A DNA stretch of 64,000 bases from Lunularia cruciata (GCA_948567375.1 OX419755.1:48303001-48367000), one strand, 5' to 3'; counted from the first letter of the stretch, positions 43,587 to 57,161 are shown. Notes: generated from the sequence alone by a model not told the origin. A program made the numbers and translations.

Positions 43587-45687
43587 GAAAATTGCTCACT
43601 TTGGAATACAGGTAAGGTGTTTTGTTGCCGTATGCAAGTTCGGTGTTCTTCCTGATGACTACCATTGCGTGATATTCTATATAGACCTATAACGTCTGTA
43701 CTTCTGAAATCTTCACTCTTACATGGTTCATGCCCCTCCTACAACAATTAGATGTGCATGTATTTTGGCGTCAGCAAGTCAAAGAGGAGAAATGGAGCGA
43801 CGAGCTACAAATCAATCAGCCACAACAGTCTCGATGTATTGATAACGAGATCTGCCACACATTGCACTCCAAACTTCTAAGATAGCTCTCTGGCCCCAAG
43901 ACCCCCTCTTCCTGTAGTGTTTACGGCCTGTGTACATGATTCGCGTCACAATGACGGCACTAAGATCGAAACTAACATTTAAGAGGCCAGTCTGCAGAGG
44001 AAGGAGCCTCAAGTTCATTTACTGATGAAAGTGACAAATTATGTATTGCCTGCCATTTTTGGTCTCTTAAAGCTTGCGTTGCGAATGAATAGTCTACTGC
44101 TGGTAGCTACTGGCATCCACCCTTTAGAGTTGGTCTATGTGCAGTCGAATATTTTCCTCTACGCATTTGTGGGGACTGGAGAAAGAAATTTACTTGCAAT
44201 CAAGATTGTAACTTGTAACTTGTTTGAGATGTCGAACAGTGGAATCCACTGGCTGATAACCCTGCCTCACAAGCCGGACGTGGGCCTTTTTGCAATCACT
44301 GTTCACCGATGACAAGTACATTTGATGACGTTAGTCCTGGAGTATTTACATTGAATGGTAAATGTTGGTTCTTTCTACTTCTTTGTCTCTTCCAGAAGTA
44401 TTCATGGACTCTCTTTAGTCCTTGAATAGTTCCTATCAGATGTTTTTGTAAGAATTTCTCAAGCATCGGAGGATTTTTATAATTTTAGCTATCGAAACTA
44501 CATCCCAAATCTGCACCATCCAGTATCTCTGCTTAGCATTGGCGTTGCTAAATACACTGACACGTATATGTTGTCGAAGTGAATTATGGAGTGCGTCTAT
44601 TCACACTCTCACAGGTCAGACTACTTCACTGCAATGCGGTATATGCAATCCCACCCGCACGAGCTAGCGCAGGCTTCATGTTGGTTGACTTGTAAATGTC
44701 TCCTAGCTTGGCCAGCTACGTACTTACAGGCGTGCCTTTTGCACAAGACTGTTACCGGTAACGAATTAGCACATTGGTAAATCACCTCCGTTCCGGTACA
44801 GCTTCTACGTTTGCTCGCAGCAGTCTGTCCTGCTATCTCGTCACTCTGTAGTCCGACCGACTACACGAGGTGTCAAGACCTTGGTGCTCCTGACGTGCGG
44901 AGTGTTCGTCCAATCACCAATTCAAGAGGCTTACAAGTTGTGTAACAACTTTTGAAGTAAAACCTGTCTGCCCTATCGAATTGAAGGTTGGTTAATCGTA
45001 GCAATAGCCTCAATCAAGTATGCAACTTTGTTCTAGTTTCCTTCGTTTTCATGTCCGGGCTTTGGCACTATATGAAACATTCAAGATTAGTTAAGTGCGA
45101 AGCTTCGCGAGAGTTCTGATTGTTTGTGATTGCGGAGGTACAGCCCTCGGAGGTGCAGGATTATTGGATTAGTAGACAGGGAATCTTGAGGAATTTAATG
45201 TGTGAGATAACACTCCACAGCTAGCCACAGGAAAACACCCATCTTACCTTTGAGTTTTTTATTTCAATGATCTGATCTGTATTAAGACCTAGGAGACCGA
45301 GCCTATGGAAGGAGTTTCACGTGTAAAAGGTAAGTTGACTAGCTGTAGACGGAACACCCACATGTTAGTTCTTGGTCGAATATTGTAGTGGTGGTAAGAT
45401 GAAAATTTCAGCGAGTGAGTAATTTTCGAAGACGATACACTTGCTGGATGAGTAGGTACTACAGTGAATGGAAAGACACGAGACCGGTTAGGAACAAATT
45501 TTGTTGTCCTTTCATAGTGAAAGGCGACAGAGTTTTCGGGAAGTTTCCGCTGCTCAACTGGCACAGGGCAGACAGAGTTGAAAGGAGTGGTGATGATGAT
45601 GTGCATCCGATCCACTTAGACTGCCATTTCCATCCCCGTAAGCATGAGGCCCTCCCGCAACGTTAACGAACCCCTTCACACTGCCTT
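43587..45687. other. 3' flank of the UNC-50 homologue and intergenic sequence
   Basis: The beginning must contain the 3' UTR. Open runs at 44025-44312 and 45415-45666 show no family motif and no splice partner. I see no repeat of the retrotransposon families here. Confidence 0.5.
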
Positions 45688-46243
45688 CTATCTGATTTTG
45701 AGGTCACCTACAAACCCTCCGTTATGTTGGGGTACACTGTTATCGGTAAAACCTCCGCTTTGCTGAACCTCTCGGGGCCCATGTCCAGATCCATTCCAAT
45801 TGTTGACAGGCTCTGGTGCTGAAACATGCCCTGCACCAGGTCCTCCAACCCCGTTCATTACAGGATAGCCAGCCGCAGTTCCCCTTTGATGAGAACAGGG
45901 TTGACTGCTCACGGGTACATCTCGAGACCTGCCATCGTTGATTGCTGGGTAACCGCAGGTCGTCCTTGGTGCGATCGGGGCTGAGGTTGAGCACTATTTG
46001 CCCATGACTGCTGAGGATTGCCCCCAAATCGCTACCTTTCGTAGCTCCTCCAGCTCCAAAACCGCTCCCTGAAGTAGCCGATCCATTCTTTCCTGCACCA
46101 TCTCCATAATTGCCTCCCTTGGTAAAGTTTCCCGATCCAGCTCCAGGAGTGCTGTTACTACCATTATAGGTGATCAAACGTCGTCGGTCAAGAATTTCTC
46201 CAGCAGTCCCGGAGGAAGGTTTGATCGAGAAACTAGCAGACAT
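45688..46243 (-). pseudogene. Antisense Gly/Asn/Gln-rich reading frame, frameshifted
   Basis: The minus strand reads a low-complexity stretch in three frames in succession. First come segments such as GAGSGNFTKGGNYGDGAG and GSGFGAGGATKGSDLG (about 46.16-46.02 kb). Next comes NPQQSWANSAQPQPRSHQG (about 46.01-45.92). Last is SSQPCSHQRGTAAGYP to NGGFVGDLKIR-stop (45912-45688). The composition resembles the disordered tail of a Gly/Gln-rich RNA-binding protein. The frame changes cannot be introns because the gaps are too short. An ATG on this strand (46243-46241) overlaps the LYRM4 ATG in the palindrome CATG. It may be a relic or chance; function unknown. Confidence 0.3.
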
Positions 46244-46517
46244 GGCAGCCCCATCCGCTGCAGAGGCGAGAGCGCTGCTCAAAGCCTTTATCCGACAAGC
46301 TCGCAAGTTTCGGAACTATAACATACGAGAGTATGTGAAGAGACGAGCCAAAGAGGGATTCAAGGAGTGTCAGTCTATCACCGATCCTGCCGAGGCTGCC
46401 TCGGGTTTTGCCAATGGGCAACAGCAGCTGGAAGTGGCCAAGAGGCAAGCGATTGTGTACTCGCTGTATGCTCCCCGTGTGAAAAGTATCATGGACCTGA
46501 AGATCACCGAACTATGA
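46242..46517 (+). CDS. LYRM4: ISD11/LYRM4-like LYR protein, Fe-S cluster assembly
   Basis: Single exon, 91 codons plus TGA. It begins MAAPSAAEARALLKAFIRQA and continues with KFRNYNIREYVKRRAKEGF, QQQLEVAKRQAIVYSLYAPR and VKSIMDLKITEL, a full-length match to ISD11. ISD11 binds and stabilises the mitochondrial cysteine desulfurase NFS1 (with acyl-carrier protein) in Fe-S cluster biogenesis. The LYR tripeptide itself reads LLK here, with the downstream F-x-x-x-x-x-x-F-RNYN part kept. An in-frame ATG at 46170 would add 24 residues; I chose 46242 because it matches the family's N-terminus. No introns are needed. It is probably intact. Confidence 0.92.
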   Translation: MAAPSAAEARALLKAFIRQARKFRNYNIREYVKRRAKEGFKECQSITDPAEAASGFANGQQQLEVAKRQAIVYSLYAPRVKSIMDLKITEL

Positions 46518-48120
46518 TTTACCTTGTACGGTGGTAGACTCCTGGCTATTATGATTGACTGTTGTAAGTCGACTACTCCACAATCTGGAGAGTACGTAGG
46601 TTCATTTGTTCGTTCCCTCCTGTTATGTTAATCTACATCAAACGGATTAGGACAATTGCACAAAGACGTTCGTGGTGGTTACGGAAGGAAGTCGGGGTAA
46701 GATACCTCGTAAATTATACTTTGGCTGAACAAGGCACGATAGAACAGTATCTCAACTTCTACATTTCACTCAGATCTAGCATATTCTGCACAGATTATGC
46801 CAACGAAAACGAAAGCTGACGTTCCTATTTTCGATAGTGGCACAGCCAGAGGGGATCTTCTCTCTCTCTCTCTTCAGCACTCTCTCTCTCCTTCACTCCT
46901 AAATAAAATCGTACGCGGACTTTGACAGTTCTTCCGTTCACAATTTCGCTCCGTTCGCCTTTGGCTTAGAAAGTAGTTTCGGAATGAAAGTGTCACAGCG
47001 AAATTGTGGGAGTTAAATGTCGATTTCGAGTTGGTTATCTCGTTTGCATGGGTGGTAATGGTAATGCCTGGCCATGTGTCCCCGGTTTTTTCCCAAGTTT
47101 CCGATGTATGCTGCACATTTGAATCGTCATTGGGCGTGGTTCCTCCTCTAGTTCTTTCCTCTAGACCTCTCTTTCAAGAAAGGGTCGAGCGAAATCTAAG
47201 GATGGCATTTGGCTTGCACACAAGGGTTCTGCCAGATTAGGGATCGAGGCGTTACTTTCTACTCCCTTACTGTGTTCTCTTTCGAGAACTTCGTTTTTCC
47301 GAAGCCAGTGACAGATACAATGCCCAATATTCATTTGTCATTGGACTGTGGATCGCATGGTCTGTCCCAAAGAGTAAAAGCGACGATGTCGCTCTCCAGG
47401 GCTATGGAATATGCTCTCCCATCCGGAGGCTGACAACCTCGAGGGTTGCATCCATCAACGGATGTTTACTATACGACGTTCACGCAGGATTTTACGACAT
47501 TTAGTGCTCCGGCGAGCAGTCGCTCCATGGCGTAGAGGTCACACCCCGCCAAGGGCACGAACCACCGTCGGCTTACTGTGAAACAATAGGCTTCTAAACC
47601 TGAGAGAAGTTCCGACATGCTCAATCAGTCGACCTGCTCGCTCCACAGAAAGTGATCGAAGTTGCAAAGCCATAAAGTCAGAAAATCTCAAGGGAGGAGG
47701 GAGAGGGAGAATTCTGGGGAAGGTAGACATCGGCGACACTCGTCCTCTCCTGCACACAACAAGCGAAATTGCAACCGATACCACATCTTAGTCACTAGGT
47801 TTTTCCCGGCCTCTCTGGAGAAGTGCTCCACAGCCGATCGAGTTGGGCGGAATGAGTGTCTTTGAGAAGAAGTTCAGTATAAGAAGAGAGCAGTTTTAGG
47901 GTTTCTGCTGTGGGAATGTCTCGAGTTAACAGGCGTCCAGATGTCATGAGGCTGACTGACTGTCTAACTTGGCCCGCCAGGGGATTAGGAACGTGGTTAC
48001 TGCAACGCATGATTCTACAGTGCTGTAACGTAGTCAAAGTTGTCGTCCTTTCACCAAAATGATCCTTTGGTCTTCGGATGTGTCTAAACATTTCGGAATA
48101 CGCGTTCTTTGTGTTCTCCA
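46518..48120. other. LYRM4 3' flank and intergenic sequence
   Basis: A CT-rich microsatellite lies at about 46859-46895. A telo-box-like TTTTAGGGTTTC occurs near 47892, which could mark a promoter, but I found no recognisable coding region near it. Open runs at 47004-47240, 47539-47784 and 47795-48121 have no motifs. Confidence 0.45.
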
Positions 48121-49734
48121 ATTTATTAACTATTCTCTTTCTTATCTACTCGTTCACTCGATATAGATATCTGTCCATATATAAGATGGGAAAATAAAAT
48201 ATATTTTACGTATATATAAAATTTATTTAAAATAGTTTTTATTTTAAATTTAACCATAAATATAATATAAACAATATATATAATTTTGGTTTTAAGTTCT
48301 CTTTAAAATTCATAATAAAGAAAATAATATAATGTTATTGAAACAAAAACATCAATAGATTTTGAGGATGTGTAACTTGTCTAATAAAAAGAAAAAGTAA
48401 ATTAGCTCTCTTACTTTATAACGGTCAAATCAAACCATTTATTTTAATAAAAATACGAGCTAAAGTAAATCTAAAATAATAAATTATATTTAGATATAGA
48501 TATATTTTTATTCAAATAATTTCAAAACATGCTAAAATGATGAATGCAATATGAGAATTTGATTTGAATTATATAAGGAAGATTTTCAGTTGAATTTAAT
48601 TATAAATAATATTTTAGAATTTAAAAATTATATATAACTCATATATGTAACCTTATCATTCAAAAATATTTTGAAATAAGTAGATTTTCATAAACACTTA
48701 ATATTAATCAAATTTGAGCCTTTTATTTAGCTTTAAGGTTGATATGTGATCTTGTTTTATGGAATCTATATGGAAATAATATTGATTGATATGTGTACTC
48801 AAAAGAAAGAGAGGAGAAAGTAATAGATGAAATATCAAGGAGATTTTGTTTAATGGAAAAAAATTCCTAATTGTTTGGACTTATTATGTGACTTAATCTA
48901 AGAAAATTCTGAAAATAATAAATTTTCTATTAAGTAAAATCTAACATATAATTCATATGTAAAATTTGTATTTATTATTGATGATTTAATAAATTTCATG
49001 AACATAATGGGTAGTGTCTTTCGGTCTTTGCCCAATGTTCCTTACCAAGAAATTTCTTATGATTTCCAAACCTAGAGAGATATGTTTAAGAGGTGTATAT
49101 TCATCTAACTTTAGAAAGTTTCTTCTCACTATGTTGACATTATTCTAACTATTATAAAAATATTTTCCCTTATTTACTTATTATGTATAATACAAAATAT
49201 ATATTCATTATTAAGGAATTTCTTACATCTATTAAAAATATCTCTATGATCTAATGTTAAGAAAAGGGAATTGCTATTATTATTTATTGCAGCTAGCCAG
49301 CCAAGTAACCAGTATAATATTTTTTTATGTGGATTCATTTATAGAGCATACACAATCAAATCAAAAGACTTGCACTTAAAAGAATCTTTTGAATTTGAAG
49401 AGTATAATTTATTTCTTAATCCTTGGTCATTGATCCTCTAAAAATAATAAGCAAGGAAGAAGTCTCCTACTAAAGATCCTATTTGACATTATATAATAAG
49501 CATAATAAACTAGTATTTACTCTTGCCACACTTATATTATCTTTTATTGCAATTAGTTTTTAATTTGTCTAATAAATATAAGAACTAGTAAATAAGTTAT
49601 CAATGTGCTATGTTGTGATAATATAGAGTTAGCAAAAGCACATGAATTAAAAAAAAAAAGGCTAAATATAAGAAAAGGAGGTAGAACTAGCATACATCTA
49701 TGAATTTATCCGGGAAGGTTTTTAATAGAATGTT
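48121..49734. other. Very AT-rich gene-poor stretch
   Basis: Composition changes abruptly near 48120 to strongly AT-rich sequence with many short A/T runs. No open frame, LTR or repeat unit is recognised. Confidence 0.6.
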
Positions 49735-50022
49735 TTAGAAGCATCCATGAAACTTCTAGACTAGAAACTTCACAAAGATGAAAGAACTTGTATGCTAAGT
49801 AAAATGGCTATCTTAGCTTGTGCACCAAGTAGACAGCTAGCTTGACTTGCATTCCAAAAACACCAATTTCTAGAAGGAACACTACTTTGAAGCTTGTTGA
49901 GAGTCTTATTCCCAATATCCCTCTAATACCAAAGCCCAAGATTATGTTAGGGTTTGAGTTTCTCTCATTTGATAGTCCCAATGTATATTACATTCTCCTA
50001 TTTCTCTCTTTGATCTTTTACA
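49735..50022 (+). repeat. Decayed family-1 LTR fragment
   Basis: This is homologous to the right part of the family-1 LTR (compare 8240-8527). Shared pieces include GCTTGACTTGCATTCCAA-like, TTCTAGAAGGAA, AAGCCCAAGATTATG and CATTCTCCTATTTCTCTC, and it ends TGATCTTTTACA. No primer site or internal sequence follows, so it is a solo LTR. Its left end is too diverged to place. Confidence 0.65.
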
Positions 50023-52983
50023 TATGTCTTCTATAATATAAATCAAAATTTTAATTATTAATTAAAATTTGTAATTATATATCCAATTTAGATCTAAACT
50101 ATATTTAAAATAGTCTTATCAAGATCAACCATTAATGAGACTAATTTCATGATATTTATCCAAAATATAAGAAGTAATATTTACAATGGAGCATTAGGTT
50201 GACCCTCCATTTGCTGGGTTGACATCGCTGATGGATTTTGATTGGTTGATCATCATATGTTGTAGATGATTTAGTTATGTTTTGCATACCTATGTGGTAA
50301 ATAATGTGTGATGCACAAATCAAGTAAAAGTATGAGTAGGGAAACCAATCAAAATCAACTAAAAAATTAGGAGTGTTAACTTAGATGCTCCCATTTATGT
50401 TTATATATTTTAAAATATAATAATGTATCATATTTAAGATTATTCCATGAATAGAAGTCCAAGAAAGAAGGAGAACATTCCATCTAGAGAATTTATCTTC
50501 TAGTATTATGTTCTTGGTATAAACTCTATCTACTTATATTAATGAAAGGTTTGAAAGTTTGTGAAAGCAATCTTTTGAAATATCATGGAATATGAATGGA
50601 ATCCAATTGACTAAAAAGATGTTTGTTATAAATTTGTAATCAAAGATTATGAACCAACTTTTACACTACATTATAATTGTTAAGGCTAACTCTAGTTAGC
50701 CATTATTATATAATTAGTCTAGCCCTAGTTAGCAATTAATTTGGATGACATGAGGAATGATATCTCTAGTATTGATACATGTTGAATAAAAACTATGTAA
50801 GTGCTTTGATGTTCATCCTATTATAGAGCACTTAAGAAAAAACAACAAGCTCTTCCAATTTAGAATTGGAGTGACCATTCTACTTAGAGTTTCAAAAAAG
50901 CTCAATGTATTCCCTTGATGTAGTCTCAATAGAGGTGAACCACATATCTCTTATCTCAAATATTCTTATGTTTGTATCTTGCATGTAGAGATATACATCT
51001 ATGCATTAACAATTGGCGTTAGATCATTGTGTTGTATTATTGAGTCAATGAGTTTTTTATTGCACTTAGAAATTACTAGATCTTCAAGGAAGCTGAGCTC
51101 ACTTGGTGGAGTGTATAGTCAATTGTGCTTTGGTCTAAGTGAGTGTGAGTGTATAACAAGAGAATTTCCTAAAGACTAATTGGAGAAGACCTAAGTATAT
51201 TGACATCCTTGTTTGATGTGAGTTCAGGGGTACAAAATTGATGCCCAACATCAAATATGAATCAAACAAGAAGTTTTTACTGCATAATGTTGCATATTCT
51301 ATCTATTTTTATGCACTATAGGGTTTCTTGCAATGAGATTTCACACATCATTTCCCTGCTGAAGAAGAAGGCCATTGCTAAGTGGTTTGTGTAATTGAAT
51401 GTCCATGTAACCAATAGGAGCACTCATCTCAAGAGCAAAAAGACATTTAGATTTCTCTTTGTAAGTCTTTTTTATTTATAGCAAAATTCAAGTGGAGAGA
51501 ATTAGTGAGCAAGAAAGTGAACTCCTTGCTACAAGCGACTTACTTTACCATGGAAGTGTATTATTAGTTTCAATCAATACTACAATGGCCTTTGATCAAA
51601 TGACTTTGTCTTGGTGCTCATAATATCATCTACTCACTTGATAGGCAAGTTGGGAGTACAACAACTCACTTTTGATTGTAGGATTATTTGATTTGATATT
51701 TGGGACTTGGGTGGTGTCTCCTAGCTTATGTGGACTCAAGTTTTCCTTTCCTTCAATAGCAAAGATTTTAGAAACTCACGAATACCTTTTGCAAATTCTA
51801 GCTTTCTTCTTCCTTGGCCTTGATCTTCTCTCCCATTACTACATCTGCTTCTTTTCCAGTAGCAAGCTTGAAGTGTGATTAGTTATATTAAACAACAAGA
51901 GAAGCATATTTTTTAAACTATGTGTGGAGGAAGATACACTTATTTGTGCAATTGGAGCTAGAGTTAGCTTATGAAGTTCCTAAATAGAGACAACATGTAG
52001 GAGGATGTTAAGAGAGCATCAACCATATTTGGGTTGTTTTTAGGGGATGGTAAAGAAATGAATTATTTTGTCTATCAGACTCAAGATCCAAAGTGTTCAA
52101 TCTCTAATATGAATGCATGTTACAACATGTTGAGTGCAAGTGAATGTAATGGTTGGAATAACATAGTGGGTTAGTAGAGTGGATTCTTGATTGCCAATAT
52201 TAAGATAAGAGAGTCACCAAAGTTGGTACAAAGGAGAGGAGTGAGACTCATGCATGAATATCTCAATTTAGGTAATGCCAGGTAATGCCCTAACTAGTTC
52301 TACCAAAAGTGCATAAAGTGCTCTCTTTCATAACCTACCTCATTGATTTACATCCCTATCTAGCTCACTTTGTTTCCTCTTGTCTTGAGGACAACACACT
52401 TTCTAGCATTGTTATGGTTGGACAAGTGTTGTTGAGAATCAAGCTAGCTGGAATGAAGTACACAATACTATTTCTTCATAGAGATTGATTGATCTTTGAG
52501 GCTATGTGCTAGAACTATAATGACATTATAGGACTTTGGATTTGGCTAGTTGGTTTAGCATGTGCAATTCAGAGCAAGAGCAAGCTTGTGGTCTCTCATT
52601 ACAGTTGGATGAAGGTAATATTCTCAATTCTCCTACATGATCAAGATTGGAAGGAGTTCAAAGGCACTTATTGCAATAAGGATGTGATAGGGATGGAGTT
52701 CAAGGAATAACAAGATTGCCATGGCTCCACTTAATCTTGGAGTGCCATATTTTGACATCAAGAAATTGGATGGACATGGTGATTTTCTATTGCAGGAATA
52801 TCAAGTGAAGGAAACTCTACAAGCTAAAGGCTTGGCAAGCTTTAAAAGCTAAGCTTGATGGTATGATAATAAAGGATTGGAATGATAATGAGGAGCAAGA
52901 AACAAGTACTTTGTTGATGTATATTGAGTTATATATACTCATGAAGTTACAAAACATGTTTATTGTACATCATTGTTTGAGGT
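50023..52983. other. AT-rich stretch, no gene recognised
   Basis: Several open runs of 60-70 codons lack motifs. No LTR or TIR pairs are recognised. It ends where the family-2 LTR of element F begins. Confidence 0.5.
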
Positions 52984-55900
52984 GGTCATGTGTATATACA
53001 TCACTACAAAACACACATCATTATCAACATTACATACTATAGAAGTACAACTCATGTAGAAGTCATGTATAAACTCTAAATTTCCATAGTAATCAGTTCA
53101 ATCTCAACTCAAATCACACTTAACTTGGATCAAAAATCAATCCTAAACTTGATGATATGCCACTATCTAGCACTAATTAAAATCAAATCACACACACTCT
53201 AGTTAAGAGACTCCAAGTGATACTTGTTGGCCTTTATCCACCATAGCCAAGAACTCAAAGGCTCAATATCATAGAAGTGAGCTCTCTAGAGTTTCACTTC
53301 AAAGGTACATATCTTAGCTTGATATGGATCTCTCACCTTAATTGTACCACCAATGGCTCATTTTATGGTGCAAGTGATGGTGGGTCTCACGGTGTGACCA
53401 ATAGCCTTAACACAAAATCTGGACACCATTAAGTAGTCTTTGAGCAACTTCTAATATAATTTGACCACCAAGACTATCACTCCAACGTTTGAGCAAACTA
53501 GCTTTGGCATTCCAAATGTTGTTACAAATATTTTTCATATGTATATTACATATATATATATATATGTCAACATCATATATTATATATCATATACTCATAT
53601 AAAAGTCATAAATAAACTCTAAAGTGCCACAATTGTCCCCTTAGCTAATGGTTAGGTCCCTCTAACTCTAGATAGTCATTTATTCCAAGTGTGACATGCA
53701 GTATGGTGAGCAAAGATCAAGAAGCTGGATGCTATCAAGCCTCATTGTTAGTTATATGTCTACAATCTATATCACATAAAGAGTGAACTAGTTATAGATC
53801 AAGTACATCAAAGATATAGCCACTATCCTTGAGGAACAACCATGAGAGGGAGTCAAATATGCCATATGCCATCCTCTCAAACAACCATCATACACCAATA
53901 TAGTTGCTCCACCAAACGAACCACATAACATACACTACAAGCTTGCATGTACAATTGCTAAGCTTAAGTCCATAGTGCCATCAATGTTTTGGAGGTGGCA
54001 TGGTGCACATGATTTTCAAACAACACTATAACATCCTTCCAACATGAGGGCTCCAAAAAGAAAAAACTCATGCACTCTCAAGATATTACAACATGTAATC
54101 ACATCAAGTATCATTGTTATAGTCTATTATAAATATACATAATCACTTGGATGAAGTTGATGGATTGAGTATGTCCAATCTATAAACTCCTCCTCAAATA
54201 GTAGCATAGCATAAGATATCCCTATGTGAGCAATTTCTCAAAGGTCATTGTGTTCACTCTCCAAAAGGTTTTTAACATTGAGAACATGGGCTCACCCATA
54301 CATCCAGATCATCCAAGTCCAAAATTACAATAGCATCACAAAAAATGGTTGTAATTAATTTTGGATCTTGTCCATAGAGTAGGAAGTAAAGACAAAAGGA
54401 TGCTAAGGAGGCTTGTTGGTTGAACCAATTGCCCATGGCCAACCAAGGTAATTGGAGATCCAAATCTCCCAAGTGGACTCTTTACAAACTATACTTATAA
54501 AATCCTCTCTTCAATATTTGAATCACTCTCTCTACTAACCTATCTGCCTCAAGGTGATCTCAAGAGGTAGTATGCTGATCAATCAAGGCCTTTTCAGACA
54601 AGCCTTGAAACTCTCTCAAGAACTTTGTACCTTGATCAATCAAAACCTCAATTGATGCACCAAAATGACTAAGAACCCAATCTAGGAATGGGTAAGTTAT
54701 CCCTTCATTGGACTTGTTAGGAGGTGCCACCAACTCAATCCATTTAGAGAAGTATTCCACCATAACCAAAACATAATAATGATGTTTCACAATCAATGGT
54801 AAAGGTTCAACAAAGTCTAAACTCTAGAGGTAATCTAAACCCATGATAGGTAATTGGTGTAATTGTGGTGTGAGGTATTAAGAATGCTCTAATTGGATCC
54901 AAAACCACACATTTGACAACTTCTATAAATGGGTCTATATATTGTACCACCAATAATGACTCTAGAGTAAGCTATATATATGCTTTACCTCAAAATGTCC
55001 TATCTCCTCATGAGCATGATATATGAACTGTGGTCTTAAGATGGAAGTGATACTACCCACCCTCTTCCATCTTCCCATACATGAAGGAGGTGCCTACCCT
55101 CCAATCTAAACCACCTAGCTTGTTGAAGGACACAATCTTTCTCCTTGGCACCAATTGTGTAACCCACAACACCGCTGCAAAGATAATCCTTCACTAAGAT
55201 ATCATCATGAATCTCTCATTGACATATACTAATATCTCCACCATTCCAAATATATAACCTCAACAACTCCTCCTATTTGTACTAAGAGAGATACCATCAA
55301 AGCCTCAAAAACTACACAAAGAAAGTTAGATGCATCCCAACTTGGCACCATATCATCATTTGTCTCACCATGCCAACATGCTTCAAACTGATCTTGCTGA
55401 TTGGGTCATGGGTTTCTACTCAATCCATCTACATCATGGTTCACTACTCCAGATCTATGAATAACCATGAAATCTTACTCTTGTAAAATTAGAGCCCATC
55501 ATGCAAGCTTCCTTGAAAGCTTGTTGTGCTCCATCAACCACTTTAGTGGTTGATGATCAATGATGAGAGTAAATGAGTTACCAAATAGGTACCATCAATG
55601 TGCTACTACTCACATTGTTACCAAACACTCTCTCTCATATGAACCATATTTTATCTTTGCTAAATTGTTGGAGTGATTAACATAGGCCATCACAAACTCC
55701 TTCCCCCCATCATCTTGTTGCATTGCTCTAAGCCCCAACATACTCCATTCAATATGAACCTGGAATTGTCATCCTCTTGTTGGTCTCTTAAGAATAAGTC
55801 TAAATCTAAATGTCAATCTCTCCTTGAGCTCTATAAAAGCTCTTTCTTACTCATCTTCCCAACACCACTCTTATGTATGCTTTGTTAACTTTTTCAAAGC

Positions 55901-56388
55901 CTTGGCAATGGCACTAAATTCTCTAACATATCAATGATAAAAGTTTTCCAACCTAAGGAATGCTCACATTTGTAGGCCAAGGAATAAGTACAATAACCTC
56001 CATCTTGGTCTACTAAACACAAACTACACAAGAGTAAATAGTGTGACGCAAATAATCAACATGCTTGTGGAAGAATCTGCACTAAATCTAATTTGAGTCC
56101 TTGAGATTTCAATCTCTCAAACACCTCCAACACATATCTCTCATGCTCCTCCACTATAATCTTATAGACCAAAATATCATCAATATAGTATTGAGAAAAA
56201 TCTAATCTTGCTAGGATCTAGTAAATGACCCTTTGGAAATTGGCAAGGGTGTTCTTTAATCTAAATTATAAAAACCTCCATTGATACAATACATCCTTAC
56301 TATGAGGATCAATAGCCCAAAATGTTATCCTAGACTTATCTTCTTCTTTGATCTGCAATTGATGGTATCTTGCTTGAAGGTCCAAAAT
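52984..56388 (-). mobile_element. Element F, left part: family-2 Ty3/gypsy, 3' half
   Basis: This minus-strand family-2 copy is more decayed than C. The 3' LTR is about 52984-53631, with the same direct repeat at both ends. It is followed by a degenerate PHD region (about 53.9 kb, LRGWHMA still readable), integrase (54796-54560: VEYFSKWIEL, VLSHFGAS, LIDQGTKF), RNase H (about 55.5-55.75 kb) and RT (about 55.8-56.38 kb). It is interrupted at 56388 by element E and resumes at 62988. TA-dinucleotide expansion occurs within the LTR near 53547. Confidence 0.83.
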
Positions 56389-57147
56389 TTTAATACTCCA
56401 AGGACAAGAGAAGAGAGAGAAACACAAATTACACACTCAACATTTGGTGCCCCAAAGGAGCACCTTCTCTTTATTATATAGACAAGTAGGAATTCCTCCA
56501 AGGAAGCTCCACCATAGGATTAGGCACACGGATAGGTGACCTGTCAGCAAGCTCCACCCTTGGATTACTTACTTGTATGGGTGACATGTCGGTCTAGGTC
56601 CTATCTGGTTGGTCAAAAAAGCTTTGACTGAAGGGAATCTTTTAGGGAATCTTCTTGTAGGAGTCTCAAAATCACCTGAGTAAGGTACCGTTGGAAAGCT
56701 CTCAATGAGAAAAACTTGGTGGGGGGGGGGGGGGGAGGGGGGGGGAAAGGGAAGTCCAATCTATCTTCCATGGGGGGGGATTAACACATTTTTTAGGCCT
56801 AATTCATTTGTTTAGACCTCCAAAATTGCCGTCAAAGATTTCAGGTATATTTTGGTTCCTACTCTATTAGTAAAAGTCCCCTTTTGGTGATACCTCTTTC
56901 TGATCTGTTTACTACATCATGTGTAACATTCTTCTAGATGTTACCAAACCAATTCTCACCTTTAAATCATATGTCTAGCTATTGGTTCTAAGGTTCTCAA
57001 GTCTATTTTGATTTTTGCTCCATTAGTAGAAGTACTCTTTTGGTGATACTTCTATCTGATCTATTTTGACCATCATGTATAACATCATTCTAGATGTTAC
57101 CAAACCAAATTTCACATCTAGATCATATGGCTAGCTCTTGGTATTAG
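56389..57147 (-). repeat. 3' LTR of element E
   Basis: This is a 759-bp LTR. Its outer ends are slightly mutated (TTTAAT for TGTAAT at 56389; TATTAGA for TATTACA at 57147). It holds a long interrupted G run at about 56718-56745 on the plus strand. Confidence 0.92.
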
Positions 57148-57161
57148 AGACCTCACTCCTT

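Noticed and set aside
44025-44312. 95-codon plus-strand open frame with hydrophobic stretches
   Set aside because: It lies in the 3' flank of the UNC-50 homologue; no family similarity recognised and no supporting signals.
46170-46241. Upstream in-frame ATG extending LYRM4 by 24 residues
   Set aside because: The extension (MIKRRRSRIS...) has no counterpart in ISD11 proteins, and the internal start gives the typical length and N-terminus.
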